In this document: positions 42,922 to 52,571 of the stretch, in pieces
Layout: every line of letters begins with the position of its first letter
Position numbering within the stretch: position 1 is the first letter of the stretch
Assembly: GCA_946902875.1 (NCBI GenBank)
Contig: OX336336.1
Span: 27,111,558 to 27,175,557, forward strand
Direction: 5' to 3'
DNA: 64,000 nt
Source: Nematopogon swammerdamellus
Lineage: Eukaryota; Arthropoda; Insecta; Lepidoptera; Adelidae
The notes under the pieces: generated by a model
The model's input: only the letters and a program-made list of their open reading frames with translations
What the model was told of the DNA's origin: nothing
The model's database searches: none
Translations under genes and position numbers: made by a program

Positions 42922-43320
42922 TTAGGTTTTTACTTCACATTGACGGAGGTAATACAGTTTTAGGTGTTTTTTGAATAAGGGAAGCGATTTACAATGTCGG
43001 ATAAAGTGTGGTAGTGAATTCCACAGTCGAGCTGCGTGAACAGAAAATGAGTTGGTATAAAAACCAGTTTTATGAGAGGAGATAGCTAAAATATTGTCAT
43101 GACTAGACCGAAGTGGGACACCGTGAGAAGATAGGTTCTGAAAACGGGAAGATAGATACTCGGGAGCAGAGGGGTTGTTAAGACAAGAGTAAAGAAGACT
43201 AAGAATGTGGGAATTCCTGCGGTAACGGATTGGGAGCCATTTGAGACGTCTGCGATATTCTGAAACATTGCGTAGTCCGAAAATGAATCGTATACACATG
43301 TTTTGCAGACGCGTTGTGGT
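42922..43320 (-). pseudogene. LINE C-terminal fragment, distinct family
   Basis: Minus strand reads LTTTRLQNMCIRFIFGLRNV, YRRRLKWLPIRYRRN, HILSLLYSCLNNPSAPEYLS, then FSVHAARLWNSLPHFIRHC and LPLFKKHLKLYYL. This RLQN-CIRFIFGLR..WLPI..R tail is typical of jockey-type LINEs. The apparent ORF continues upstream into Repeat-E sequence (43318-43385), which is not LINE. Confidence 0.7.
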
Positions 43321-43385
43321 AAGATTACTTGCAGCACAACACCGATTACTCTGCTTACCCCGATTATCGGGATAAAGCGTGCGTG
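43318..43385 (+). repeat. Repeat-E fragment
   Basis: 'ttgcagcacaacaccgatta', 'ctctgcttaccccgattatcggg', same as 18620-18685 without the palindrome. Confidence 0.65.
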
Positions 43386-43804
43386 CGGTATCCATGTATG
43401 AATGTGACGTTTGTTCCCAATTTTTTTTTGTTTCAAAATTTTAGACTCAATCGGGGGGATGCTCAATTTTTGTATAATGTTTATCTTTAATACGAGTATC
43501 TTTTAAAATTTTAAGTATGCATTTTTTTTATTTAGTTTATTTTTAGGGTGTTTTTAACAATAATTTGTTAATATCGGCCCCATAGTACTCATCTTCTCCA
43601 TCCCTTAGGGCCCAGAGTCCTTATGAGATAGAGAACGCTCCACAAAGTTCAACACAATCACTAAATCCCTCTCACTTGGGCTCGCCAGCAGTTTATGTAT
43701 GCTAAAAAACAAATTGAGTCTGTCCACCCTAATAAAATCTATTTGTATTTATTATAACGAACCCTTTCCATTGATACGTCACCTGATGCATTTACATTTT
43801 TACA
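43386..43804. other. No feature recognised
   Basis: AT-rich, no supported ORF. Confidence 0.3.
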
Positions 43805-43866
43805 GAGTGTAATCGGTGTTGTGCTGCAAGGACTCTGATATATTACAGCACAACACCGACCACCGC
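43805..43866 (-). repeat. Repeat-E hairpin
   Basis: 'aatcggtgttgtgctgcaag' pairs with 'cagcacaacaccgacc' around a 15-20 nt loop. Only the hairpin part of the family is present. Confidence 0.65.
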
Positions 43867-44159
43867 GTAAGGTAATAGGATAAATAAATAAAATGCTATA
43901 TTCGATTCACTGTCGTGCAACTAATGCTTAACTCCTCTATAACATTTTTACGACAATAGTAAATGTAATATCGGCTTTAGCAGAACGTCGCGTCGCCGAC
44001 ACGGCAAGTCGGTAGCTTCACTAGTTCACGCGGATGTAAACTTGATGTCGTAAAGAGATAATTAAATTCATTTTCAGACATGCTGCGCTCTACGAGTGAT
44101 AAGAAATAAAGTTTGATAATAACGGTGGACAGATGACCTAGAAAAGGTAGCCCGGAGTG

Positions 44160-44262
44160 CATGGATGAGAAGAGCGGAAGACCGCGTGTGGTGGCGTGCC
44201 TTGGGAGAGGCCTATGTCCAGCAGTGGACCGATACAGGCTGATGATGATGATGATGATGAAT
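44160..44262 (+). pseudogene. LINE 3' end with (GAT)n
   Basis: 'agagcggaagaccgcgtgtgg', 'gggagaggcctatgtccagc', 'gtggaccgatacaggctgat' then GAT repeats. A LINE C-terminus of the 'WRRLGEAYVQQWT' style. Inverse fragment at 48119-48170. Confidence 0.6.
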
Positions 44263-44285
44263 AACGAAATGCTTGTTTGTTTTAA

Positions 44286-44742
44286 ATTTGTTTTTATGTA
44301 ATCCTGTATGGGTGGCTAAGTCGGAGGGGCCAAAGCACATGATCCGACCGACCAATATCACTTCCGAGAAGGTAGGTGCCATAGCGGAGACTTTCCTTGG
44401 TTGCTTGCTATACTGGACTAGAGGAGGACACAACCGATGCTGCAACGCGGCCATATTACATACAATACGGTGGTATCAACCCAGTCGGCTACAATTTGAG
44501 CCTACCACCTAGTAAGGGACAAGGGAAGGGGACCAACAGTTTTACACCACCGGTTCCGAACGGTGAAGCAGCAGGTGTGGTATGCACGTACATTTTTTCG
44601 TCAGAAAAAAACTCATTTTACACGCTGACCGGATTTGAACCTCGGACTTCTCGCATGAGAAGCCGACGCCCAAAGAGAGCGCAGCGACGTAATACAAACT
44701 CTTTGCCGACGCCCAAACCACTCGGCCACCCGCCGCTCAAGA
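44286..44742 (-). mobile_element. SINE-B, full length, with a 43-bp insertion in the head
   Basis: Reversed tail 'tatgtaatcctgtatggg', body and reversed head. Between 44672 and 44715 the string gccgacgcccaaa occurs twice around 'gagagcgcagcgacgtaatac', so a short insertion with a 13-bp direct repeat split the anticodon-side region. Confidence 0.8.
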
Positions 44743-45660
44743 TTGTAGTAGATTTCAAGTCATATGACTCAGCGAAACTAGATCATAAGTAAATAATAGT
44801 AAGTTATTCTTAATTCTTAATGTAGAGTTTTATTTTATATATACGAGTATCAAGATCTGTAATTTTCAGATCAGAGAAGCGATCGTTTATTACCATCACA
44901 GATAAGAGAAGTATTACTTAGGATTTCTGTGATTACCATATTTGCGTTTAAATCGGATTTGATATTAAACCGAGTCTATCGCGAGCGAAGCCGCGGGCAA
45001 AAGTTAGCAACTAATACACCCACGCAGGCGTGACAAAATATTAAATTCCTTAGAGCGGAGTAAGTTATTACACGAATCAAGCATTTTGTTACGGAAGAGA
45101 ATTATTCAACACGATTTTAGCGTGCAATACTGAATTTTTCCACTGATTGTCTTTTCAGGGCACGTCCAAGACTTTCTAACCCTCCAGAGCCAGCATTTCA
45201 TACGAAGAAAGAGTGTTGCATGAATGGTAGGTAGGTAGATTTTTTACATTGGAAATGTCTTCGTTCGCTCCAGTGTGGGCTCCGATTTCACGAAAAAGTG
45301 CGATCCCCTTAAATCACAGAGAGTTGTGAAGATATGATATTCAAAAATGCTAGCTCAAAAGACGCGTAAAGAGTTATTTGAGAAAGTGAAAAACTAAAAA
45401 AGTTATGGCCGAAATAGTGAAAAAAAAATTGAATTTTTTCCGATTTTTTTTATTTTGGTGCTCGATATTTTGGAAACGAAGAATGATATCATAAATTTGA
45501 GAAAAGTCCTCTCGACAATTTAGTCAGCTATATTTTGAGCAGCCATAACCTTTTTGAAAAAAGTCAAAAAGTCGGAACGAAATTTTTTTCGAATTCCGTA
45601 GATTCGTTTCCAATGAGCTCGATAGTCGTGTGAGGCACGAAATTTGTGAGTTTTTTTTTT
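44743..45660. other. No gene recognised
   Basis: AT-rich. 44985-45005 has the 'gcgagcgaagccgcgggc' repeat end; 45255-45640 is unassigned with no stable ORF. 45661-45730 is a reversed LINE family-1 3' end ('agcgcgacatgtggcgccgag'). Confidence 0.35.
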
Positions 45661-45734
45661 TTTATAGATAGCGCGACATGTGGCGCCGAGCCATCTGTAA
45701 GGTGTCATTACGACATTCTACGGTCGTACGTTTT

Positions 45735-46048
45735 TTTTATTTTTTGTTATTGAAACTGATACGGTTGGCTACATCACCTACAACATCCGTGATGTCAGCC
45801 CATAACACCGGGTGAACTTGGTGCCACGTCAGTGCTTCCCTTCGGTCGTGCCGGCTACACTGAACTGGACAGAAAACACAAACTATTTACATAGCCGTTT
45901 CGACCGACCTTTCATTCAGTGCGGTGGTATCAACCCGGGTGGGTTAAACCCTACCACCTAGTAATATAAGAAGGGAGTCATATCCCTTAGTCGCCTTTTA
46001 CGACATGCACGGGGAGAGATGCAGTGGGGCTATTCTTTTAAAGTACTT
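45735..46048 (-). mobile_element. SINE-A, full length, third head type, minus strand
   Basis: 'ttgaaactgatacggttgg', body, 'accctaccacctagtaatat', 'cttagtcgccttttacgac', 'gatgcagtggggctattctt'. The palindromic outer end is missing. Confidence 0.8.
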
Positions 46049-46179
46049 TTAAATTTTAAAATTATTTTTATTAAAATTAAACTTTATTAAATTTATAATT
46101 TCAAATTAATTGATTTTCAATCAATATCTTTTCAATGTAAATGAAATACTTAATTAAGCTTTAATTTGAAGGAGAACAC

Positions 46180-46615
46180 AACCGTTTGTGCACATATTCG
46201 TTATGGGGGTTGCGAATGCCATGCCGGCCTGACAGGTGCCCATTCCATTCACGCCTCTCTTGAAGGGTTCGAGACTGTACTTGGGGGGAAATATGTGGGC
46301 AGGGAGAACATTCCAGAGTATAACAGTTCTGTGGAGGAAAGATCTGTAGAACCGGTCGGTACGCATCCGTGGTAAGTCCAGCGTATAGGAATGCAATCTC
46401 TGCCCAGTGCGCGTTGTGCGGAGGTGGAAAGGGGACGCGGGATCGCGTTAAACAGCTCCTCCGAGCATTCCCCGTGGAATAAGCGATAGAACACTCTTAG
46501 GGCGCCGTCATCCCTACGTTGCATTGGTTCTAGATCGCGGGTCACGTCGGGGTCTTCCACTAGTCGCCTGGCTCGACGCTGGATCGAGTCCAAAGGCGCA
46601 CTCTGGTATTTAGAT
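46180..46615 (-). pseudogene. LINE family-1 C-terminal fragment
   Basis: Minus strand: SAPLDSIQRRARRLVEDPD, ALRVFYRLFHGECSEELFNA, TGKLWNALP-like block altered to TVILWNVLPAHIFPPKYSL. Two frames are needed. Sister of 34985-35512. Confidence 0.65.
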
Positions 46616-46924
46616 AATAATAAGATGGAGTTTACATTTCTGCCGAACGGCAAATGGACGAAACGGGTCGTTGTCAGTTTAGCAGTTGGCGCAGTACACG
46701 TCGCCTAAAACTATTTGCCGAGGCCACCGTATGCGGTATTTATTTTCTCGACGACCCACGACGACGACTGCAGACGACGACGCCGCGCCGCCACCAGCAG
46801 TGTCTGTGCGAAATAATTCGCATCTCACAGTAACGACTACGAATGGGAGTTTACACGGTCCATTTTGGTCAGACGCCTGTGTGGCCGCCTCGACCCATGT
46901 AAATCCCGAATACTAAACAAAGAA
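46616..46924. other. Unassigned, GC-richer sequence
   Basis: Contains a run of CGACGACG (46750-46800) and an open frame on the + strand (46686-46914) without recognisable domains. It lies upstream of the proteasome gene, but no link is shown. Confidence 0.3.
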
Positions 46925-46929
46925 AAAAA

Positions 46930-47232
46930 AACCAGCCAAGTGCGAGTCGAAATCGCGCACCGACGGTTCCTTATCGCCATGTCATGGTTAGAGCCACTCA
47001 CGCCATCTATGGCGTGTAATGAAATGCTTCATATTAGTTAAATGTCATGATTTACATGATTAGTTAAAATTCTTCACACTCTATGTGCGCGTGAAGCATT
47101 TTAACTAATCACGACATTTAACTAATATGAAGCATTTCATAACACGCCATAGATGGCGTGAGTGGCTCTAACCATGACATGGTGATGCGGAACCCTCGGT
47201 GCGCGAGTTCGACTCGCACTAGGCCGGTTTTT
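46930..47232. repeat. About 300-bp inverted repeat made from Repeat-C ends
   Basis: The left arm 46930-47070 ('agccaagtgcgagtcga', 'ccatgtcatggttagagcc', 'gtaatgaaatgcttcatatt') is mirrored by the right arm 47090-47232 ('aatatgaagcatttcataac', 'ggctctaaccatgacatgg', 'cgactcgcactaggccgg'). Centre about 47080. Confidence 0.85.
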
Positions 47233-47277
47233 TATTCCATATTCTTCTAGATTGATTTTTAAGTCGGAGAAAATAAA

Positions 47278-47375
47278 TCTGCACTGAATGAAACGTCGGT
47301 CGAAACGGCTATTTAAATAGTTCGTGTTTTCCATCCAGTTCAGTGATAGGCTTCCGTACGGGATACGGAAACTTA
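47278..47375 (+). mobile_element. SINE-A fragment fused to Repeat-C end
   Basis: 'gcactgaatgaaacgtcgg', 'gttttccatccagttcagtg' then directly 'ataggcttccgtacgggatacgg'. Fused fragments. Confidence 0.55.
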
Positions 47376-47799
47376 TAAATAAAACATCTCAACAATCCGT
47401 TTTTATTCTACATTCTATCACAAAACCCTCCGTGTATGCACGGCCGGCATATTTTCGTCAATTTTTGTTACCGACATCGATCGATTCGAAATTCAAATTT
47501 TTCGTGCAAACGTCAGTTGTTTACGAAAATTCCACGGGCATGTTATATGTTATATTCTCTTGGGGCATTTTGTGAAGCTGGAGAAGATATTTTCAAGAAA
47601 ATTCAACTCTGCTTTGAATTCTAGAATGCCTAAAATGTTTCAAGTGCATGCGGGCCCGTCCGCAAACCAGATCTCAAACGGAGAGGTCAGTCATCCGTTT
47701 GTTATTTTAATTACTTACTGGAACGATATTTTAGTATTTAGCGCATTTAGTATTTAGCGTCACAGACAAAGAGATTAAAAGGGGCTAAGATTAAAAGGG
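47376..47799. other. Unique stretch upstream of the proteasome gene
   Basis: The least repetitive DNA in the 2 kb before the first visible PSMB3 exon. It has an 'acatcgatcgatt' motif near 47474. The missing PSMB3 first exon and promoter could lie here, but I cannot identify a start codon with a matching donor, so this is only a suggestion. Confidence 0.2.
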
Positions 47800-47842
47800 A
47801 TTAAACCCACCCTCTTCCATCTTGGAAGAGGGTGGGTTTAAT
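47800..47842. repeat. Perfect 20-bp-stem hairpin
   Basis: ATTAAACCCACCCTCTTCCA at 47800-47819, a 3-nt loop, and its exact reverse complement at 47823-47842. It has no T-run after it and is not a terminator in this context. Confidence 0.9.
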
Positions 47843-48430
47843 GTCTTTGGTCACAGATAAATATGTTTAGCGTCACTTTAGCCAAAGAACTTTAGCATTG
47901 ACTTATATTTTTTTCAAAGTCAAAGTCAAAAACATTTATTTGTAAATATGATTGCTCACATTCAATTGGTCACATTCAAATTCACATCGGCAGTAAAATT
48001 CCCGCAATAATAATTTGTCAATATAATATTATGATTTTCTACAGCTCTACAGCTATTACACCTTCGATCATACCTAAACGTATGATGGAAGTATTACACA
48101 TTTAGTTTGTACCTTAGTCATCTTCATCATCATCAGCCTGTATCGGTCCACTGCTGGACATAGGCCTTAATATTACCACAATATTACCAAAGAGATTCAA
48201 ATGGTAGTGTGAATGGCTTTGTATGTAACTAAATGCTGTGACGATGTTCTTACATAAAATAATTGACTGGTTTTTATTAATTAATAATACTCAAGCATCA
48301 TCTAGATGGCGTGTTATGAATTGCTTCATGTTAGTTTTTTTTTTAATGTGAAATAAAGGATAGGTACCTATATAATAAATAACATAATATTATGTGAAAA
48401 TTTTAACCGGGTACCGTATTACGGTTCAAA
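47843..48430. other. No gene; small LINE fragment at 48119-48170
   Basis: Mostly AT-rich. 48119-48170 is the reversed 'cctgtatcggtccactgctgg' LINE 3' end with CAT repeats. Confidence 0.35.
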
Positions 48431-48435
48431 GTATA

Positions 48436-48605
48436 CAGCCCTTAAGTTAAAGGCTATATAAATAGTTTGTGTTTTCCGTCCAGTTCAGTGTAACCGGCAC
48501 GACCGAAGGGAAGCACTGAGAGGCACCAAGTTCACCCGGTGTTATGGGCTGCCATCACAGATGTTGTAGGTGAAGTAGCCGTGTCAGTTTCGATAAAAAA
48601 AAAAT
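48436..48605 (+). mobile_element. SINE-A 3' fragment
   Basis: 'aaaggctatataaatagttt', 'ttttccgtccagttcagtg', 'ggtgttatgggctgccatc' and poly(A). 48606-48666 is a Repeat-C end ('cttccgttaggatacggaacc'). Confidence 0.75.
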
Positions 48606-48667
48606 AGGTAGAACGGACAACATGTAGGCTTAGTAAGATGCTTCCGTTAGGATACGGAACCCTAAAA

Positions 48668-49039
48668 AGTTTTTTTTTATGGAAACTGACACGGTTGGCT
48701 ACATCACCTACAACATCCGTGATGTCAGCACATAACACCGGGTGAACTAGGTGCCATGTCAGTGCTTCCCTTCGATCGGGCCGGCTACACTGAACTGGAC
48801 GGAAAACACAAACTATTTACATAGCCGTTTCGACCGAGACGACGTACCAACCCGGGCGGGTTGAACCCTACCACCGAGTAAGGTAGGAAGGGAAGGGACC
48901 TACAGTTTTACGTGGAATTCGAACCACGGTCAGCCTCCAACGGTCAGGCGGTTACCCATCCAAGTACTGACCGCGCCCAGCTTTGCTTAACAATCAATAG
49001 CAACAGTCGACTTTGTGCACCACTGAGCTATCGAGGCTG
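48668..49039 (-). mobile_element. SINE-A, full length with composite head, minus strand
   Basis: T-run, 'tggaaactgacacggttgg', body, 'ggacctacagttttacgtgg', reversed T-arm with 'gaattcgaaccacg', reversed 5S-like block ('cggttacccatccaagtactgaccgcgcc'), and reversed A box 'ccactgagcta' near 49020. It ends about 70 bp before the first visible PSMB3 exon. Confidence 0.85.
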
Positions 49040-49109
49040 TACGAATTTGTGTGTACTTTAACACCGATATTAAAAATTCAAATGACTAACACTTCTGCGT
49101 CGATCTTAG

Positions 49110-49315
49110 GATCCGTGCGATCACAACGGGGGCACGGTGGTCTGCATGATGGGCAAGGATTGCGTCGCCATAGCGAGCGACAAGAGGTTCGGCGTGGGCG
49201 CGACGACCCTGTCCACCGAGGCGACGAAGGTGTTCGAGATGGGCCCGCTGCTGTACGTGGGTATCCCGGGGCTGGCGACAGACACCGAGACCGTGAAGCA
49301 GAAGCTCATTTTCAG
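49110..49315 (+). CDS. PSMB3: Proteasome beta-3 subunit, first visible exon
   Basis: The acceptor is tcttag at 49104-49109. The frame reads DPCDHNGGTVVCMMGKDCVA, IASDKRFGVGATTLSTEATK and then VFEMGPLLYVGIPGLATDTE up to LIF, ending at AG/gttgg (donor 49316). The NGG..GKDCVAIA..RFG pattern is the start of 20S proteasome beta-3, a structural, non-catalytic beta subunit of the outer beta ring. Normal beta-3 is about 205 residues with NGG at residues 7-9, so only about 1-2 residues including Met are missing and must lie in an upstream micro-exon I could not find. Compared with the human and fly proteins as I remember them, positions after RFG are diverged. Confidence 0.9.
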
Positions 49316-49569
49316 GTTGGACGTGTTGCTTTCATTTGCTTTTTAAACGACTTCAAACAAAGGAGGAGGGTTTTTATGTTTGTTACCTCAGAACTTTCGA
49401 CTGGGTGAACCGATTTTGAAAATTCTTTTTTATTTGAAAGCTGGTGCTTCCCGTGTGGTCCCATTTTAATTTGGTCAAGAACTGTTTAGCCTATGTTGGC
49501 TTCTGAACGGCACCCTTATCACGAGATTTAACCTACACCGCGTACTACGCTACGCCGCCGTGTTCTCCG

Positions 49570-49895
49570 CATCATTTTGTATGGAGTGCACCGGGCAGCG
49601 ATTGCATGACTACACTGCAGATCTTTCCTCTACAGAAACTGTGAACTCTGGAATGCTCTCCCTGCCCATTATTTCCCCCCAAGTAAAGTCTCGGGTCCTT
49701 CAAGCGGGGCGTGAATAGGCACCTATCAGACCGGCATGGACTTCGCAACCCCCGCATACTTCCGAATGTCCATGGACGTCGTTAGACACCTTATGGGTGG
49801 CTCGGCCCTTTCAATAAAAAAAAATCACCGAATGTCCATGGACGTCGTTAGACACCTTATGGGTGGCTCGGCCCTTTCAATAAAAAAAAATCATT
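49570..49895 (+). pseudogene. LINE family-1 3' end with tandemly duplicated tail
   Basis: 'ccagtctgtgg'-type coding tail is degraded ('gtgaactctggaatgctctcc', 'ccaagtaaagtctcgggtcc', 'gcgtgaataggcacctatc'). The final 'ccgaatgtccatggacgtcg..ggctcggccctttcaataaaaaaaaatca' segment (about 67 bp) occurs twice in a row, 49760-49828 and 49827-49893. Confidence 0.75.
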
Positions 49896-50036
49896 GACTT
49901 ATTTCATACTAACGCAAGGACATGCCCATACGATAGTAATACGAATTCAATCATGACCTCACGGTTGCCCTTTAGCACGGCTTCTGGTTCTTATCTTATT
50001 TTCAGATGTCAGCCTCACTCGGTACGTGTTCTTATA

Positions 50037-50432
50037 CAGAGGCGGCGCAAGGCGTGGGCGACGTGGGCGACCGCCTCGCGGCCTGAGGGGCCTCGCGCCT
50101 CGAAAGTTCATGCAGCTTTGATTCATGAAAAATATTCAGATAGATCTATTAAAAGAGACCCCAACTAAACATGTTTAGACTTAATCAAAGGCAAACTAAA
50201 GCTTTTATCAGACACAAGATGGGAACGCAGGACAGAGGCAGTGAAGGCTGTATTATTGAAATTTGATTATATTTACTTTTATCGACGAAAGGAATGCTGA
50301 CAAAAATGTTTGATTTGATCAGTATACCGGAAATCCATTTCAACAGTGAAAATCCATAAAATCCGTGCCACCAGAGAGGGCCTCGCAAAATAAATCTTGC
50401 CCACATCAAATTTAGGCCTTGCCCCGCCACTG
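50037..50432. mobile_element. hAT-like MITE M3 in PSMB3 intron
   Basis: Ends CAGAGGCGGCGCAAGGCG and inverse 'ggccttgccccgccactg'. Flanks TTCTTATA and TTCGTATG agree at 6 of 8 positions, a possible decayed 8-bp duplication. Same family as 17378-17964. Confidence 0.65.
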
Positions 50433-50464
50433 TTCGTATGCATTGTATGTATTGTATATTCCAG

Positions 50465-50633
50465 AAAGAACCTCTACGAGCTGCAGGAGAATCGGCGCAT
50501 GAGTCCCCAGGTCCTGTCGTCAGTTCTATCCAACTTGCTATACGAGCGTCGGTTCGCGGAGTACTACGTGAATCCCGTCGTCGCAGGTCTTGACTACAAG
50601 ACTGGGAAGCCTTACATCTGCAATATGGACCTG
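50465..50633 (+). CDS. PSMB3: Proteasome beta-3 subunit, second visible exon
   Basis: The acceptor is ttccag at 50459-50464. The split codon AG/A gives Arg, then KNLYELQENRRMSPQVLSSV, LSNLLYERRFAEYYVNPVVA and GLDYKTGKPYICNMDL; donor gtgagc at 50634. LLYE-RFGPYF-EPVVAGLD---PFICNMDL is the signature of beta-3; here FGPYF has become FAEYYV. Phase is preserved on both sides. Confidence 0.92.
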
Positions 50634-50769
50634 GTGAGCTTCCGACGAAGAACCGAGGTAGTCGACATTGCAAGTGTTGTTATTTGCTGTCTGATTGTCG
50701 ATCAGCAATTTGATCAGCCTTTTGACAGAGGGGCTCAGCAGCGCCATGTCATCTGCATAGCTGATGTTG

Positions 50770-51330
50770 TTATTATTTTTATTGCTTCCGAACTGGGTGG
50801 CTCTGCCCGAGGTCGAAGCCTCAGCCGCAGCCAATTTCACCGTCGAGGAGGTGCCAGTCCGGCTTGGAGGTGGACTAATGTCGCTGGGGAAAGGCTATTA
50901 ACACGCGATTTCAAGATCCGTGGATTGTAGGAGTGGGAAAAGATATTTCCTGGGAGCCCGTTCCACTCCTTTGCAGTTCGGCACAAGAACGATTTAGAGA
51001 ATCGTGCAGTTCGAAGACATCTTCTGTCGACTACAAAGGGGTGTTCCGCGAGAGTATGGCGGGTTTGGCGAAGGCAAACAGGAGGAGGAGGGATAAGGGA
51101 AGCAAGTTTGTCAGAGTAGGTGCCATAGTAGTATCGATGAAACAGGCTCAATGACCCAACGATACGTCTGTGCTTTAGCGGTTTAAGGTCCTTTGTGAGT
51201 ACAGAGTCACCAATGAGGCGAATGGCTCGTCGCTGAATAGAATCCAAGGCTGAAAGAAGGTACTCAGGGGAACCCTCCCAAAGATGACTGCAATATTCCA
51301 TCACCAGTCTTACTCGTGTTTTATAGAGTG
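50770..51330 (-). pseudogene. LINE family-2 C-terminal fragment in PSMB3 intron
   Basis: Minus-strand ORF 51304-50837: MMEYCSHLWEGSPEYLLSAL, DSIQRRAIRLIGDS, LKPLKHRRIVGSLSLFHRYY, then FSKSFLCRTAKEWNGLPGNI. The best-preserved family-2 tail in the window. RT core absent. Confidence 0.75.
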
Positions 51331-51444
51331 TCAGCAGTTGGACCGGCGGCGTTTAAAGTCGCCGCCATTGGTAAAGGATTCCCAATTTTCGAGACGTTAG
51401 TTTATCAGCTTCTTGGCAGAGGGCCTCAGCAGCACCATGTATTA

Positions 51445-51642
51445 TTAATGCAGATATCGTATAAATGGCATCCTATCATTGGTGAGTCCTTCTAGTAGCT
51501 GGTTGACGTACAGGTTCAACAGGGCCGGGGACGTCAACGCGCCCTGCCGCACGCCGCAGGTCAACCGATGTTCATCCGATGTCGCATCGTCCCAGTTCAC
51601 AGCGTTAAACATGGCTTCCGTAGCAGTCCATCTCTCAGACAT
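51445..51642 (-). pseudogene. RT-domain fragment of a LINE
   Basis: Minus strand reads HRLTCGVRQGALTSPALLNL followed by YVNQLLEGL, i.e. the G-RQG--LSP-LFN-Y RT motif 4-5 region. Only about 60 codons remain. Confidence 0.7.
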
Positions 51643-51699
51643 ATTTCAACAGACATATTATGCAACCCGGTTCAATTTGCAAGTGATGTTACTGGCTGT

Positions 51700-51950
51700 C
51701 GCATTATCCGACAGTCTGCGTTCGCTGCTGGACATACGCCTCTCCAATTTCCCTCCAGGTCTTCAGCGGTACGGCAGGAGTGTGCTTTACACCGAAGTAC
51801 TTGATGTCGTCGTCCGCGTGTGGTCTTTCCGCCGTCCGTTTTCCTTACCACGGCCTCCAGTGTAGGACACGATTTCTCCAACGGTCTTAGTCTCTTCTGG
51901 ATAATGTGCCCAACGCACTGCCACTTGAGCTTAGCCACCCAGTAGTCACA
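51700..51950 (-). pseudogene. LINE C-terminal fragment (KWQWAGH type)
   Basis: Minus strand: VAKLKWQCVGHIIQKRLRPL with downstream frame changes towards DLEGNWRGV. Same family as 61154-61400. Confidence 0.6.
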
Positions 51951-52069
51951 TGCCATCATCACCATCATGACTCAAAACCGACAAAACTCGAGATGGCTGT
52001 TTTCTGCATAACAGGTTCCGATTGCTCTTTTACTTACATAAATACATACATGCATAGCTTCATGCCTGT

Positions 52070-52430
52070 TTCCCAGTGGGGTAGGCAGTGACAACGGATC
52101 TCCACGTGCCACGATCCTGATACACCTCTGCGGCCTTTTCCACTCACATAATGCTCTTCGTACACGCTCGTCGCTTACGTGTACTACGCACTTGATCCTT
52201 TTTGATCAAATGCCCGATCTGGTCCAGGTACGTGCGCCTAGGGCGACCCTTCCCGACTGTTCCACTCACATTAGCTCCATAAATTTCTTTCGTTAGTCTC
52301 CGATCATTCATTCTTCCTACATGACCGAACCACCAAAGCATTCCTTTCTCAATCCTTGCCACTATATCTTCTAGGCTTCTTAGACCACAGCGCTCTCGCA
52401 CTACCGACACTATTTCACAATCTCTCTAAA
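52070..52430 (-). pseudogene. LINE C-terminal fragment (WFGHVGRM type)
   Basis: Minus strand: [40 protein letters not shown], then [19 protein letters not shown] and [20 protein letters not shown]-like LINE tail. It ends where MITE M4 starts. Confidence 0.75.
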
Positions 52431-52436
52431 GTTTAA

Positions 52437-52571
52437 GGCCCACTTGCACCAACACGAGTTTAAAGTTAAGTAGCGAGTTATGGATTTAAACGCGTTTCCC
52501 ACATACAACGGGTGCTAGCTTAACGAGTTAAACTGGTTTATATATTAAATTTGTGTTGGTGCAAGTGGGCC
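52437..52571. mobile_element. MITE M4, 135 bp, adjacent to PSMB3 splice acceptor
   Basis: Ends GGCCCACTTGCACCAACACG and inverse GTGTTGGTGCAAGTGGGCC. Flanks are TTAA on the left and GTAA on the right, consistent with a TTAA target with one substitution, as for piggyBac-type elements. It ends 16 bp before exon 52588, so it supplies almost all sequence where a branch point should be (a cttaacg motif occurs inside at about 52518). Confidence 0.8.

Larger units (their letters stand above)
49316..50464 (+). other. PSMB3 intron (repeat-filled)
   Basis: GT at 49316 and AG at 50463-50464. It holds a copy of the GGAGGAGG repeat (49345-49490), a LINE family-1 3' end with duplicated tail (49570-49895) and hAT-like MITE M3 (50037-50432), which ends 32 bp before the acceptor. 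Confidence 0.85.

Noticed and set aside
42922..43395. Complete 157-residue protein starting MDTARTLYPDN
   Set aside because: The first ~25 codons are Repeat-E sequence fused by chance to a LINE C-terminal fragment; not a real gene start.
49013..49408. 131-codon ORF over the first visible PSMB3 exon
   Set aside because: It is in another frame than the conserved beta-3 sequence and includes SINE and intron sequence.
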